Below, piece after piece: positions 1 through 12,569 of a DNA stretch of 64,000 bases; the first letter of the stretch is position 1, and every line of letters starts with the position of its first letter. The position numbers and the translations under genes were made by a program. A model generated the notes under the pieces. That model was given only the letters and a program-made list of their open reading frames with translations, did no database searches and had not been told where the DNA came from. The stretch comes from Acanthosepion esculentum (Eukaryota; Mollusca; Cephalopoda; Sepiida; Sepiidae): contig OZ038488.1 of NCBI GenBank assembly GCA_964036315.1, positions 69,594,342-69,658,341 on the forward strand, given 5' to 3'.

Positions 1-1193
1 CATATCTGAAAATACATGCAAACATGTCACACTTTCAAAGAAATTCCTCTTAAATGCCTATCTATGTGCCAAGAATAGATTAAACTGCTTTGATAGAATA
101 TTCTTATAGACACTTGCAATAAGATAAATTTCTTGCAAACAACATAACAGAGTGGTAAAAGTCAAGACTAGATCTTCTAGACTTCAAACTCAACCAGTCA
201 ATATAGCTAACTCAAACACTGGACAATGTATCTAACAACTAAAGAGCCATTATCAGTTTAGTACTGCTTTACAGATAAGAAAAATACTTGAAATGAGGAC
301 ACTAATGGCTTGTCTGAAAAAACTTTCACCCATCTCAATACCTCTAAGAAAAGTTAATTTAAGGTCCTGACAAACCTGACATGTAAAAAGTTTTCAGATG
401 GGTATTTAACCAATGAAGTATGATATCTTAAATGTTATTAGTCTCTACCAGCATACTCCGAATTTATGAGAATCTTCATGATTTACATTGAGCCTGTGGG
501 GACTACTGATGGGATTCGCCACACTTCTTTTTCCAGCTTCCACAATTTTGAAGTTATAAAGAAGCTTTAATTTTTTTTTAAATGAGGCTGGAGGTTCCTC
601 CTTTCCAGGATGATCTAGTTGACACAGCAAATGCCTTCTTTGACTTCTACTTCTTTAATTTTTTTCAAGTTGCTGCCTTCCCTCCCCCCACAAACTCTCT
701 ATGGAGGAGTACATATATATTATTTTTCCTGGTGTTGCGAGAGAGAGTGTGCCAGTAAAAGTGAGGATTACATAGAAAAAAGGAGAAATTGGGTGGGAAT
801 GAATGAATCTGGAGATATGGGTTCACTCTACATGAATTTCATTGGTTTCTTTTTTAGACAAAAATAGGTAGTGGAGTGGATGAGGTAATAAATTCTACTA
901 ATTTCTACAGGAGTGTACCAAGAAATTGATGCAAAAAATATAAATAGCATCCGATTTAACAAAAACACAGTATAAGGCAACAAATTTGCTGATTTTGTAA
1001 GCATAAGAAAGCAGAATAAAAATAGTGGAAAGTACATGCCAACAATACAAATTCGAGTCTAATGAAAAGAGGAAATTTACTTATCTTGACAGGCTTAAAT
1101 ATGACTTTACATTTGCATAAGATTAAAAGAAAGAAAAGGAAAGGGAACAGTTTGTTTATTTTTATATATCTATTTTTGATGAGATTAAAATTG

Positions 1194-1194
<1 letters not shown>
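1..1194. other. AT-rich non-coding stretch
   Basis: No recognisable gene, SINE or LINE was found. The open frames are short, do not resemble any protein I know and have no matching splice signals. The stretch probably belongs to an intron or intergenic DNA. Confidence 0.6.

Positions 1195-1266
<72 letters not shown>
1195..1266. repeat. compound (TA)n(GA)n microsatellite
   Basis: An uninterrupted TA run passes directly into a GA run of similar length. The same TA-then-GA order occurs at 6257, 36425 and 53350. Confidence 0.97.
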
Positions 1267-1268
<2 letters not shown>

Positions 1269-2565
1269 CAATATATTATGGTTTATGGCGAGTTTGAGCA
1301 ATAATTTCTTTTTTGCAATGACAGATTAGAAAAGTACCCTTTTCTATTTTTAAAAAAGAAATTCTATGACATTTTTAGAGTTTACTTTTGTTGACAAAGT
1401 TACTTTTTCTCAAAATAATTAAAGATCAATTTCAAGGAATATAATACAACCTAAAAAGAGATTAAAAATGTTAGAACAATACACCAAATAATTATCTGTG
1501 TGTATACTATATAATAAAATATAATATAAATACTATATTTCCCCTATGATATAAATACTATATTTCCACTATCCACATTTATTTTGAAAAGCTATATAAT
1601 CATGAAGAAAAGGAGATTAGATTAACACACTTGGCTTTATAACAGTTCTTTATTTTTTGACAGTTGTAAAAAGCCTGCTTCAAATTGAAGTTTAAAAATA
1701 AACAGAGTATAGAATCTGCAATATTCTGTGAGAAACTGTTTTCTGGAGAGGGAGGTCTTTTCTCTTGTCTTGTATTCCAAGTCAATGTGACAAAGAAAAG
1801 GCAGCTGTGAGAAAATGATTAATAATAATGATTGATGGAGTCTCCGTTTTTAAGTTCAAACATCCAGAGCTAAACTTTTAGCTAATCTAAAAAATACAAC
1901 TCAATTATCATTTCAAGAATTTGTTTATGAACAAATAATTAGAGAAACAATTAAAACCACAAAGAAAGTAGAAGGTTGAATATTTAAAATTAGAAGTGTG
2001 GAATATTTTTTCTCTCTTACTTTTTCAGTTGCCAATTTCTAAATGGAGAAAATTTAAGAAAAATGCCCGGTTACAGAGAGGATGTCAAAAGTTGCACAAA
2101 ATAGAAATAAATTAACAGTGTTTTCTGCCAATTAAATTCCTCAATTACCAACTAGTGTGTAGAGCACCCAGTAGCCTGATAGATAAACACTAGGCTCACA
2201 AGGCTATCCTTGACTTAATTCTTACACATCTATACACTGTGGGTTATTAAGTGTTAGACTGAACACAGAGGGCAGGGCACTTTGCTCTGGTGTAAAGCCT
2301 GCCTTTTCCTTCTTCAATGAAAAATCATATGAGACAGAGCAAACCACTTGGGATTTTATCTCAGATATTTTTATCAGCTGAACAATGCCACCCCTCCACC
2401 CACCAACAAAAAGCTTTCGGAAGATGCTAATAAATTATTTGGTCATCAAGCATAATACCTATAAAAAAAATGACAGTATTATGAATTGAGTGGAACTTCT
2501 ACATACCTGTGCATTATGATGAGTATCAAATTTTGTTCCCTACCCCTATACCCAATATCAAAATA
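1267..2565. other. AT-rich non-coding stretch
   Basis: No gene was recognised. A good 3' splice-site look-alike (pyrimidine tract ending in CAG at 2026-2028) is followed by a short open frame of 28 codons, but no partner exon is visible. Confidence 0.5.
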
Positions 2566-2580
2566 GTGTGTGTGTGTGTG

Positions 2581-2622
<42 letters not shown>
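2566..2622. repeat. (TG)n then (AT)n microsatellite
   Basis: A short TG run to 2580 is followed by a 40-bp AT run. The AT run abuts the left end of the foldback element that begins at about 2621. Confidence 0.95.
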
Positions 2623-2624
<2 letters not shown>

Positions 2625-2868
2625 CAAATGGGGAGAAAATGTAACACGTTGCATCCTAATGGATGCAATGTGTTACAAAAACTTTGGATTGGACTGGAAA
2701 AGAATACAGATGAATTTGGCTAAATTAAAACAGAAAATTCTTTCAAAAGAATTTTGAAACTACCTGAATCTCTTGCACATGTGTAGACATGGCAACGTCA
2801 ACAAAGTTCATTCTGATGAAATCTTAACAGATGACATGCGTCACAAAAACTTTTCCAGTTTGTCATAT
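2621..2868. mobile_element. small foldback/MITE-like element
   Basis: The left end (ATGACAAA...) and the right end (...TTTGTCAT) are imperfect inverted copies over about 35 bp. Inside, 2640-2656 and 2661-2677 form a 17-bp stem with one G/A difference (a possible G-U pair in RNA) around a 4-nt loop. Part of the right arm of that stem (an ACAAAAACTTT core) recurs near 2842-2853. There is no coding capacity. A non-autonomous DNA transposon is the simplest reading; the target-site duplication is unclear because the left flank is an AT array. Confidence 0.5.
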
Positions 2869-4611
2869 TTTTCTAAATACTGTTTATTGATATATAAAAT
2901 TATACAAAATTATATATCATTATATCAATTAGACAACCTTTCCAGGAGGCAATTATGTTCTCTCTTGATATCAAACATGTTAACTACAAAGACTGCTTGC
3001 CTCATCTTCCAAAATTAACCTGTTTAACTGATATTTGTCAAAATACAATTTTTGTTGTGTGTATGTGTGTGATAAGAGCTTTACATGTGTGTCTGACCAT
3101 GAAAGAGACTGCAGCCATCTAGTGTAGGTACTTATATCCAAACTGCTTACATTTACATGCAGCCTTTCCATGATATTGGGCACTATTCTTCTATAAATAC
3201 AGGATACTTTAAAATACATGCTTATGGCAACCTTAGAAATAAGAGTTTTATATTTTAACAAATTTTAATCAAATTGAAAGAAAGCACATAAAATATCAAT
3301 TTTAGCCATTCAATATATCAATGTTTTCTTTAGAAAAATGTTCATATACATTTAGAAAGAACATATCTAAAATTAGAATTTTATTTACAAAAAATGCTAA
3401 AAAGTCATGTTTTCAGGGTGGATTCAACCAAATAATATTCTTATAACTTAAACTAACTACAGACTTTTTGGTCCCACATTTCAACAATACATCCTTCTTG
3501 TTCTTTGCTGTCAGTTCCAACAAAAAGTAATAATTCTCATTCACTGACATAGAATTCATTAGAGCTGGGGAAAAAATGACAAATTTACAAGGCAAACTGG
3601 ATTTAAAATTAGTCACGTTCATAGATTTGGATTGATGAGTTTCTTAAGCTCTCTTTGTAAAACCAGAGTCAATACAATTAAGAACAATACAATGATAAGA
3701 ATTACCTTCATAATATCCATAAATAATTCCAATGTGATAGCTAAAAAAAATAAAACCAAAACAGTTATTCAAGGGCCTTATTTTGCTAAAATTGCTGCTA
3801 TTTGAAGAGGATTTAATTCTAAAATGAAAAAGTTTAAAAAAACAAAAAGGAAGGTCTAAAAAAAGAAAAAAAAAAGAAAGATAAACTTAAAACTTTTTCC
3901 AGGACATGAATGGAGTATTTGCCATAGTGCAGGATAAAAGCAGCAAACACTCTGATAAATCAATAGCTACTTATAGTTCTGTTCCACTCCTTGTTCACCA
4001 CCTGGCAATTGAGATTTTAGGAGCTGCTTCAAATTAGAAAGATGATGAGGAGGTGGGAAGGGTACTTAATAAAGAAATGGGAGGCAGCTGTTTGCACTGA
4101 GCTTATTGAACTAGAGAGAGAGACACATATCTCCATCCTTCTGGGGATGTTAGCTAGAGGTAAAAACCTGAGAGAAACCAGGCACAAAAAAAACAAAAAA
4201 AAAAAAAAACAATGAAAGACAAAAGAGACATTTGCCAGAATAGAGGTATGTGATATGAGGTCAGTTTGTATTTAGAGAGCACTTAGCAAATTCTGAACTT
4301 ATTCTGAATGATTTGAAAGATCTGCTCATACAAAGATCAGCTTTATACAACCATGAATGTTTGTTTGACAAGAATATTTCACTTTTGTTAAACGATGTCC
4401 ACATTTTTGTGATGTCTTCTTGAGTATGATAACAATCCTACATGTTTATATCTCTTGAATCTGACTTTTATTTTGTATAAAAATCGAATACTAAGAAATA
4501 GACAAAAAAAAAACAACATAATAAAAAAGTGTTTCATAATTCCACACAATTTTTTTTTAATATAAAGAAAATACCATAAGCAGACAAAAATAACAAAAAT
4601 TAACTTGAAAA
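2869..4611. other. AT-rich non-coding stretch
   Basis: No gene or clear repeat family was recognised. It contains short poly-A tracts (for example around 3857 and 4189-4210) and no long open frame. Confidence 0.55.
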
Positions 4612-5110
4612 TACAGGGTGTTTCAAAAAAACCTATGTCAGATTCTAAGAACTCTTATATCAGGAACTACAAATGGTAGCATGATTGAACTGGTACCATT
4701 TAAAAGCTAAAAGTGTCAAAAAGAGTCAATATTTCTTCTGTTAATTAAATTTTAATTTAATTATCTGAACACCACTCTGTCTGACAGATGGGTCAGACAT
4801 TTCGGAGAGACAGATCACATGCTCCTATGATGGTCTCCAGACCTCACGACATGTGACTTATTCCGGGGGGGGGGGGGGGCTTGTGTACATACCTCCCCTT
4901 CCCAGAGATGTGAATGATCTGAAGACAAGAATTTGGCAAGAATTGGATTATCATTTGGATGTGTGTCGTGTAACCGGCGGTGCTCACATTGAACACCTGT
5001 AAAAACCTGTATCGAAACGTGGAAATATTAGCTTTCTGGAAATATAAATTGTGTTTTGATATCATCAGTAGTTATTAAGATATACAGTGTTGTAATGTGA
5101 CGCACCCTTT
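4612..5110 (+). mobile_element. mariner-superfamily remnant (mariner 1), internally deleted
   Basis: The left end begins CAGGGTGTTTC at 4614. The right end is the inverse of a similar AGGGTGCGTCAC sequence, ending near 5108, and both lie next to TA. The plus strand from about 4800 to 5010 translates, with frame breaks, to the C-terminus of a Tc1/mariner-superfamily transposase. A degraded motif around the third catalytic acidic residue (4835-4865) is followed by stretches such as LARIG and LDVCRVTGGAHIEHL, ending in a stop. The N-terminal domain and the first two catalytic residues are missing. A run of 15 G (4865-4879) sits inside the former coding region. It is non-functional. Confidence 0.75.
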
Positions 5111-6254
5111 ATTTCAAAACTCTCAAATACAAGTGTAAACAAGATTCAAACACATTTCCATTGGGGTTTTTTATCACTCTGCAATAAATAACTTTAAGGA
5201 ATAAAAAGGAAAAGGCTATTTTCTCTGAATAAATAGTAGCATATTTTGGATATCATCTATTCCATTTTGGATATCACTTCAAATTATCAAAGTCCTTAAA
5301 GCAAATGATGTTTGAAGAGAAATTTTCAGCTCTGTTCACCAGAAGTAAAAATGTTTATCAACAGAGTCATTAGATAAGGAGTTGATGGTTACAAGAGACA
5401 AAAGGAAAAAAGAAAAAAAAAAAGAAAGTAATAATAGTCACAAAATATACAAATTGGAAACAGCTTCTAGCCTGCTCAACAAAATTCTGTCCCTTCCCAA
5501 TCCACCCACTAATGGATGATGGTGGGGGAATAGATTCTCTCCAGTAGTTCTATGAAAGTATGTCTACATTTGATGATGCGAGAAGCTGGTTTAACACAAC
5601 ACAAAATAAAAGATCTAATACTTATTACAGTTTGGCCTTGGCTATGGTGGTCCAATCAAAGCCTTAAATCCCACTGGAAGATAATTATGTGCAATTGGCT
5701 TAGAGGATAAATGATGAAATAAATCTAGGTGCGGCCCTCAACAAATTACAGAGAGAGACATTGAGATATACACCTATGAATACCTACATACAGAGTCACA
5801 GATGAATTAAAGAATTTATACTGAATGAAAGATGACAGTATTCTTTATGGTGATTCCATCCAGTGATTATAAAGAATTTCACTAGGCAGCTCAGGTGAAA
5901 GCACAAAAAAAAAAATAATATTTAAATCAAAAACTGTAATTAAGAGTTAAGCAAAAAAAAAAAAAAAAAAAGAAAGAATAATCATGAAAACAAAGAAGTT
6001 CTAGACAGAGAAAGAAAAAATTGTTTTCAAAATGAAAAAGAAATTAGCAGATGAAATTTTTAGTGAAATGATTTAAATTATATGAAATGCTGTACTAGAG
6101 TATAAAACAAATGAAAAGAGTATTTGGTTTGTTTGTTTTTTTTACACTTCTAATTAGCTTCTCACAAGAAGAATTATCAAAGTATTATTTTCAGCAAAAT
6201 AATCAATGGAAAGATAAGAGTATAAACATTTAGATACACACTACTTACCTACTG

Positions 6255-6256
<2 letters not shown>
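5111..6256. other. AT-rich non-coding stretch
   Basis: No gene was recognised. Poly-A tracts occur near 5906-5916 and 5953-5971. They could be tails of old retroelements, but no body was recognised upstream. Confidence 0.5.

Positions 6257-6337
<81 letters not shown>
6257..6337. repeat. compound (TA)n(GA)n microsatellite
   Basis: About 59 bp of TA is followed by 22 bp of GA, then a short GCGCGCGAGCTC stretch that is unusually GC-rich for this window. Confidence 0.97.
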
Positions 6338-6877
6338 CGCGCGAGCTCACACACGCATGTATATGCTCATCTTTACACCCACACACTGAAATATGCAGAC
6401 AACTGTGCCTGCACACAAACAGCATGCATTGGCAGCCTTAAAACAAACACAGGGAAAGAGACACAAAAAGTTGTACACATGCACACACATTTCATGTGTG
6501 TGCATGCAAACAAACTGACATGTGTATAATAAGGTAGAAGTTATAGGTAATTGGCTGAGTGAAGTTGGGAGGGAGTTGGGTATGTTCAGTTAAGAAAAAG
6601 AGATGAGGGAGGGCTGCATTGAAACTGCTGAAAGAACAGGAGAGAGAAAAAAAAGAGAAACAAAAAGAAGGAGAGGGTGGGGAGAAGATGCCAAAATATT
6701 GGTTTTCATCCAGCAGAAATTTGGGAGGAAAGAGAAAAATACCTGTCATTTATGTGAACATGTATTAAGGTTACCTACATACATACAATATATAGCTGAA
6801 GAGGCACAAATATACACTTGTAGAACAAGAGCCTAACTTCTATAAATACAGAAGTAAATGCATTGATGAAAGTATTT

Positions 6878-6882
<5 letters not shown>
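6338..6882. other. non-coding, CA/purine-rich stretch
   Basis: It contains scattered CACA and ACATGCA words (6340-6520) and an A/G-rich segment around 6600-6740 that gives open frames on both strands through composition alone. No gene was recognised. Confidence 0.5.
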
Positions 6883-6924
<42 letters not shown>

Positions 6925-6942
6925 CATACACACACACACACA
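6883..6942. repeat. (TA)n with CATA/CA tail
   Basis: The TA array to 6920 passes through CATACATA into a CA run. Confidence 0.95.
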
Positions 6943-7603
6943 ATATAAAAGCACCTGCTGGCCAGTCTCACAAATCCTTGCAAAAAGTGTTAAGTTTAAT
7001 CCTTTCTGGGTGAACCAACATTATGGCTTTTGCCATGCTAAACCTAACTTGGGAAATATCTTACTGTTTCTATCAGAGAGCAAGATCTATCAAGTTCATC
7101 TATCTTAATAATATTCGGTCCCAACACTAATAGTTGCCTTGTAGAGAACTAAACTAAGAATCTATTCCTGAGAATTAATATATACAGAACAATAGGGAAT
7201 ATACAAGTAAAAATAGGTAAATATACCAAACAATTATCAAGGGTTTACAAATGACTTGTTAGTGATCAATAATAATGAAATGCAATATCAATTATAGCAG
7301 AGAGGAAAGCATGATAAATGTACACATTTTCCCTATATACTATGCTTTGTGCTAAATTTGGTAGATATTGACATAAGATCTAAATACAGTTTATGTAATG
7401 TTTTTACTCTGCTATCAAGTCATCTTTCTGATCATTCTTTACATGTTCAGTTTTCATTGGATACTATAAAATTATGGCCTTCTGCTAGACTTAGCTAAAT
7501 TTAGCATTGCCATTAACTACACATCTCTTGCAAGTTGGTCTCATGTCAATGCAAATGAGTTTGATTCACTAGGTACTTCACTCTTATGGCCATGTGTCAG
7601 GCC
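6943..7603. other. non-coding stretch
   Basis: No gene or repeat family was recognised. Confidence 0.5.
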
Positions 7604-7611
7604 AACCTAAG

Positions 7612-7614
<3 letters not shown>
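7604..7614. mobile_element. mariner-type terminal motif (right-end orientation)
   Basis: GGCCAACCTAA is the inverse of TTAGGTTGGCC, the kind of terminus found on classical mariner elements. An inverse partner begins at 8025. The two face away from each other, so they are not the two ends of one element lying between them. Confidence 0.35.
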
Positions 7615-7615
<1 letters not shown>

Positions 7616-7667
<52 letters not shown>

Positions 7668-7799
7668 GTTCTTTTTATAGATACAAGTATTTAAGCAAAT
7701 GCTCTGTATCTATAAAACGAATGTTAAACATATCATAAATGTCTTTAAATAAATTGTCGGACCTTGTCCAATTCAAATATATATATATATATATATATA
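7616..7799. repeat. two TA microsatellites
   Basis: TA arrays lie at 7616-7663 and 7777-7799, separated by about 113 bp of unique AT-rich sequence. Confidence 0.95.
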
Positions 7800-8024
7800 G
7801 TGAGAAACAGGATGTAGATACAGACAAAGTGCTCACCAAAAATTTAATGAACTTAAGAAATTGTTTTCCTAAAAGAAAGAGAAATGAATGATAGAAAATA
7901 TGATTCTTTATTTCCTGGTAGAGTGATTTAAAAAAATGTGGGAAAGGCTTAGTGAAATATAGGAAACCCTGGGCAACTTGACAGATGAACTTGCTGATCA
8001 GTTTGTTCAAATTCTACAAATTTT

Positions 8025-8060
8025 TAGGTTGGCCCCTTCAGAAGAAACAAGTAGACAAAT
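8025..8060 (+). mobile_element. mariner-type terminal motif (left-end orientation)
   Basis: TTAGGTTGGCC begins here, matching the inverse of 7604-7614. No transposase sequence follows it, so this is at most a solo end or a decayed MITE. Confidence 0.3.
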
Positions 8061-9859
8061 ATACAAAACAAGCAAATGTTTAACATTAGTTTTCATAATC
8101 CAGTGACCAATAGAAATAAACCTCACTTCATCTGTTTGACAACTCTGACACAATGAAGGTAGACAACAGTGACAGATAGTCAGGATCTTATTTGGTAGAT
8201 TTTATACCATTTGTCATATCTTTAAAACAAAGTTTTTGTTCTTCCTAATTCCTTATTGAGATTTATCCAAACTGATGCCATTACTGTCCACTCAGAATGA
8301 AAACACTTTTGAACTCTTGTTCTTTCTACCAAGACAAAGTTTGATAAGAGACAAATTGTAATTGAAACAGCCATCAATTGATAACAAACAAGAAAGAAGC
8401 TTCAGCTATGTAAGACATATTTTCAAGCTTAAATGACAACATACTGATTTTTGTTCTCATTTAGTTAAACCAACATAAAATACATTCCTAGACACACATA
8501 TGAACAAATGGATTTGAATATATAACAAATGTGAATTGCAAATCAAACTAATAAATAAAAAATAAAAACATTTTACAGCTTTCAAAATAGACTTTTATTG
8601 CATGGATCTCTTTAAAAATTTATGGTTACATTATTTTAGTGGTGGGATCTGTATGTGTGTTTGTTACAGGGGTAACAGGGAGTGAGGTATTTAGACTTAC
8701 TAAAATTAAACAAAGCAATCAAATCCTGTGAGAGAATCATTAATATTGAGGAATACAGTAGAGACAATTTCAGCTTAAGAAACATCCTTAGAGTTGCTTA
8801 AAACAGATCCAGCATTTATTTTAATTTTAAGCAAGTGAACAAATTTAGTTCCAGTGAAGGTCATTTCAGATATGAAAGAAATCAACTTAAATAAATGGTG
8901 CAGCACAATCTTTCTTAATTCAAGATTAAGTTAAGTAATCTCTACATAAATAATCCAGTTATTTTTTATGGGTACTATCCTAGTAGTATCTATAAGAAAC
9001 TCAACTAGGAAATTTTGAAACTGAATATGGACTTTAAATCCAAGCATTTTTTTAAAGCTTGTATTTAATTACCTAACAGATCAGTATGTAAATACTTTTA
9101 GGAATAGACTTAAGTTTTTGTTTGTTTGTTTGTTTTTTTTAATATATATATTTATTTATTTTTTATTCATATGCCAATTACTTTTAATTATTCTAAGAAT
9201 ATCAAGTAGAAAACAATAACTCATATTAAACAAATAATTTTTTTCAAGAGATCATGGAACAGTTTTAGGAGGGTTCATCTTAACCCAGTTATCCCTTGTC
9301 TCTGCATACAAGAACAAAGATAGGAGCCTAAGAATTAGCATTTTTTAAGGCATTACACTTAAAAATATCTGCTTTATTTCTCTCTCATTTTTATTCTCCC
9401 ATTACTATTTTTTCTGTCTCTCTAAAAAGGTTAAGGGTCATACTTTTGATTTCAGCCATATCTTTTTTTTCTTAACCCTAAGTGCACTAGCAACTACCAT
9501 CCTATATCCATCCAAACCTCCCTAGCCAGTTGCACATGGAAAGAGAGTAGAATGTCATTTAGATAACATACACACATGCACAATCATTCATGTATAAGCA
9601 AGGAGTGGCTGGGGTCTAAAGTAGTATGTCTGAGTAGAAGGGTCATGAGAGAAAAGGCTAAGGTGTTGGATTGAAGATGAATAAGGGAAGCAAATATTAA
9701 AGAAATACAGAGAGTTGATCAGGTAAAGAAGCCCAAACTTTTTAAAGACCATTACACAAGATAGGCTAATATGCATTTATAAATATTGAAGATAGTATAA
9801 AACTTAAAGTTGTATACAGAAAGTGTTCAGATCAATAGTGTTCTCCCAATTTCTGCCAG

Positions 9860-9862
<3 letters not shown>
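8061..9862. other. AT-rich non-coding stretch
   Basis: No gene was recognised. It holds a short GTTT repeat (9118-9133) and poly-T stretches, with no SINE or LINE match seen by eye. Confidence 0.5.
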
Positions 9863-9904
<42 letters not shown>

Positions 9905-9920
9905 CACACACACACACACT
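9863..9920. repeat. (TG)n followed by (CA)n
   Basis: About 39 bp of TG is followed after TATG by a CA run. The inverse runs can pair as a hairpin. Confidence 0.95.
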
Positions 9921-9941
9921 TACACACTTTTTTTAAAAATC

Positions 9942-9975
9942 AATTCACCCCAAGCAAGGTGACATGCAAGAGAAA
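9942..9975 (-). mobile_element. solo 3'-end fragment of LINE A
   Basis: CACCCCAAGCAAGGTGACAT matches the 3' terminus of the LINE A copies at 10548, 14831 and 48168 when read on the minus strand (terminus ...TTGCTTGGGGTG). Only about 30 bp is present. Confidence 0.45.
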
Positions 9976-10547
9976 AAAATACTTTATAAGTAACTGAAAA
10001 CCTAATAATAATTTCAGAGTTTAGGCAAAGATGTTAGAAGTATAGAGTTGAAGTAAAATTTACAGGGGACCAGAAACTCAATCCTAAACCAGAGACAAGG
10101 GATAAACCTATAAACCTTTTCAAAAGACCAGGAAGGAGGACATCTTTAGTACTATTAACTTAATAACAACTATTGTTATTACTAGAAAGATTAAGTTTCC
10201 TTATAAAGAGTATGTATCTCCTATAATTTTCTTTCCAAAGTTATTTCATATTTGCAACTTAGCCTATCAACAAGGCAAAGTATACCTTTGTGCTATCATA
10301 ATCATATACAATCTTGTTTTTAACAAAAAGTGAAAAACATTAAAAAAATAAATATCATTCAATTTTTAATTTCTAGTTTATCTTTCTATTAATAGTTTAT
10401 TTAACTTTCATAGGTAGAACATTGGTCTGAATAAAACTAAATAAATGTTGGACTACATTAAATTTCACCTGATAAATTAATCCATGAGTTTTTATTTTAA
10501 AAAAAGGTTTTATCATAGTAAAAGTTCCAATTTTTTTTAATTGTTTC

Positions 10548-10990
10548 ACCCCAAGCAAGACAATGATGCCACTAAGATGCAAGGGGTTTACTGAGAGTGA
10601 AAGAAAATGAGAAGACATTAGTGAGAAGAAAGAATTGAACTGGATTCAGGAAGAAAGACGATGGTGATTGATATTGCATTTACATATTTGAAGATAATAG
10701 GTAGTAGGGGAGCAAGAAACTAAAAGAGAATTCCACAGGTGAGAAGTGTGAAAAAAAAAACTATCAGAAAAGAATTTATGGTCACATCTGGTTATTTCGA
10801 CAGTAAAACAATGAAACATTGTTGCCAATTTAGTAGTACACTTAAATTCATGCAGTTGAGGTGCCAAGATTTTACTGATATAAAAAGAATAAAAACAATG
10901 GACTAGGATTTTATAATAGACAATACTTTCCTTTTGTCCAAACCTATAGGTTTCATTTATTTTCTTATTAAAAAATACAGGAAATATGTT
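10548..10990 (-). mobile_element. LINE A, 5'-truncated 3' end
   Basis: On the minus strand this encodes the C-terminus of a non-LTR retrotransposon reverse transcriptase with several breaks. The recognisable block is LWNSLLVSCSP, followed by a short His-rich end (NINHHRLSS) and a stop. About 100 bp of 3' untranslated region follows and ends in ...TTGCTTGGGG. Copies of the same family lie at 14831 (-), 37375 (-), 44265 (+) and 48163 (-). The endonuclease and polymerase domains are absent, so it is a dead 5'-truncated insertion. Confidence 0.75.
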
Positions 10991-11284
10991 GCAATGGTGT
11001 AACCCCAAAACAGAAATATTAAACGAAAAATAAAATTACTGTATTTAATGACCTACAAGATACTTTTTCTGTAAATGTAATTTTGTATGACCACTCAATG
11101 TAACTGATGACAATGCCCTTACAGTCTTCAATACTTAATTCATGATACAAAATAAATGCCAATATATTTGAAGCAAATTAGATGACTATTTGGACACTGT
11201 AGGAGAGAGTGGTTTTCATCAGCCAACAAATGTGCGGGAATGGGGGGGGGGTTCACAACTGAGCAAATTTGCAAAAGATATGAG
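10991..11284. other. non-coding stretch
   Basis: No gene was recognised. A 9-bp G run lies near 11242. Confidence 0.5.
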
Positions 11285-11425
11285 AACTATGATATGGTAA
11301 TATTAACAAGGTGTTTTTGCTAGATTAATTACGATAGTGTAATGAGTTTGATCCTCACTGAGTGATCCATACTTGCAGATTTATGCCCCATCTAAACTAC
11401 ACTTAGTAAATAAGTATAAGCTGAC
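11285..11425 (+). mobile_element. tRNA-derived SINE 1 fragment
   Basis: A degenerate tRNA-like head with a B-box relative (GTTTGATCCTCACTGAG) is followed by the shared body ...ACTTGCAGATTTATGCC...TTAGTAAATAAGTA. The same order is seen at 21045, 61920 and, inverted, in the cluster at 27945-28350. Confidence 0.6.
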
Positions 11426-12000
11426 TGACATTATCAATACATCAACATTTATCAAGGAATTGCTATAATTAGACTAAAGAAATAATTTCTTAGAAATGCC
11501 AAAATAAACTAAAAATATAAAGGATATAAAATATTTATTTTGTCTAAAATTTTCTGGATATAACATGCAAGCACAAAAACAACTTTGTATCTACTAGCAA
11601 ATTCCATTTTCTGAAATCCAAAAATTAAGTTAAAAGTATAAAATGTCTAATTTCAATTTCTATTTTCTTATGAACAGTGGGCCTCCCCACCGGCATCAAA
11701 TACAATAACCAAAATACATATCTTCAAGTGGCAAAAGGTCAGTCCCTCCCCACCAAAAAATAAAAATAAAAATAAAAACTATTTGTTTTAAAGGCTAACT
11801 CCTGCCTTCTTGTTCCTACCCAATCAGGAATAATCTTTGTGAAGAGAAGATGAAAGATGACAAAATCAATCAAGAAAAGCACTCACTCTTCAAGAGTAAA
11901 TGGGCACACCTACCCAACAGAAAACCTCCTCTCTATCCCCTAGATTCTTTTTAACTTTGGCACAGCATAACACTTAAAGGGTGAATAAATGAAAAAGCCT
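11426..12000. other. non-coding stretch
   Basis: No gene was recognised. A short A-rich (AAAAT)n stretch lies near 11755-11778. Confidence 0.5.
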
Positions 12001-12015
12001 CACACACACACACAC

Positions 12016-12057
<42 letters not shown>
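12001..12057. repeat. (CA)n then (AT)n microsatellite
   Basis: A CA run to 12015 is followed by an AT array of about 40 bp. Confidence 0.95.
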
Positions 12058-12061
<4 letters not shown>

Positions 12062-12569
12062 CATATAAACTTCATTGGTGTCAAGACTTCCACTCCTCAA
12101 GCAACAGAACTGGATCTTACATAGCAGTAAAGCACTGGTTTATGCTCAAGGTCTTGTCTTTATATCTATCAGCAGTCAGCCTCAGGCACACAAAGACATA
12201 CACACTCCACCAACAGAAATAGTAGTAAAGAATAGTAAACAGTAATAGTGATAGCAACAGTAGAAGAAAGAAAGAAGAAAAAAAAAGGAAACCATGTGCC
12301 CTGCTAACTGTTTCATTATCTTTTTAGCCCTTCATACAGTGAAAAATATATCCTTAGAACTTAAACCTGAATTTGAGTACAAGGACCATAAGCATTCCAT
12401 GAGAGTAGATCCAATGTAGTCTGTATTAGTTAAATACTGATTTGAAGTTTCAGATGTATTGACAAAAATACAAGAAAGACCATGTTAATATTTGATATAT
12501 AAAAATGAATGTTTGTTTTTTCTTTCATTAGGCTATGGACATTGATTTACCACTCAATATAAACTACCC

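Noticed and set aside
2029..2115. short frame behind a good splice acceptor (reads LPISKWRKFKKNARLQ...)
   Set aside because: Only 28 codons, no donor and no partner exon. Pyrimidine tracts ending in AG are frequent in this AT-rich sequence.
9863..9920. TG/CA inverted run as a regulatory hairpin
   Set aside because: Adjacent TG and CA microsatellites pair by composition. No other support.
10646..11008. 120-codon minus-strand frame as a host gene
   Set aside because: It matches the C-terminus of LINE A seen in four other copies, so it was annotated as a mobile element.
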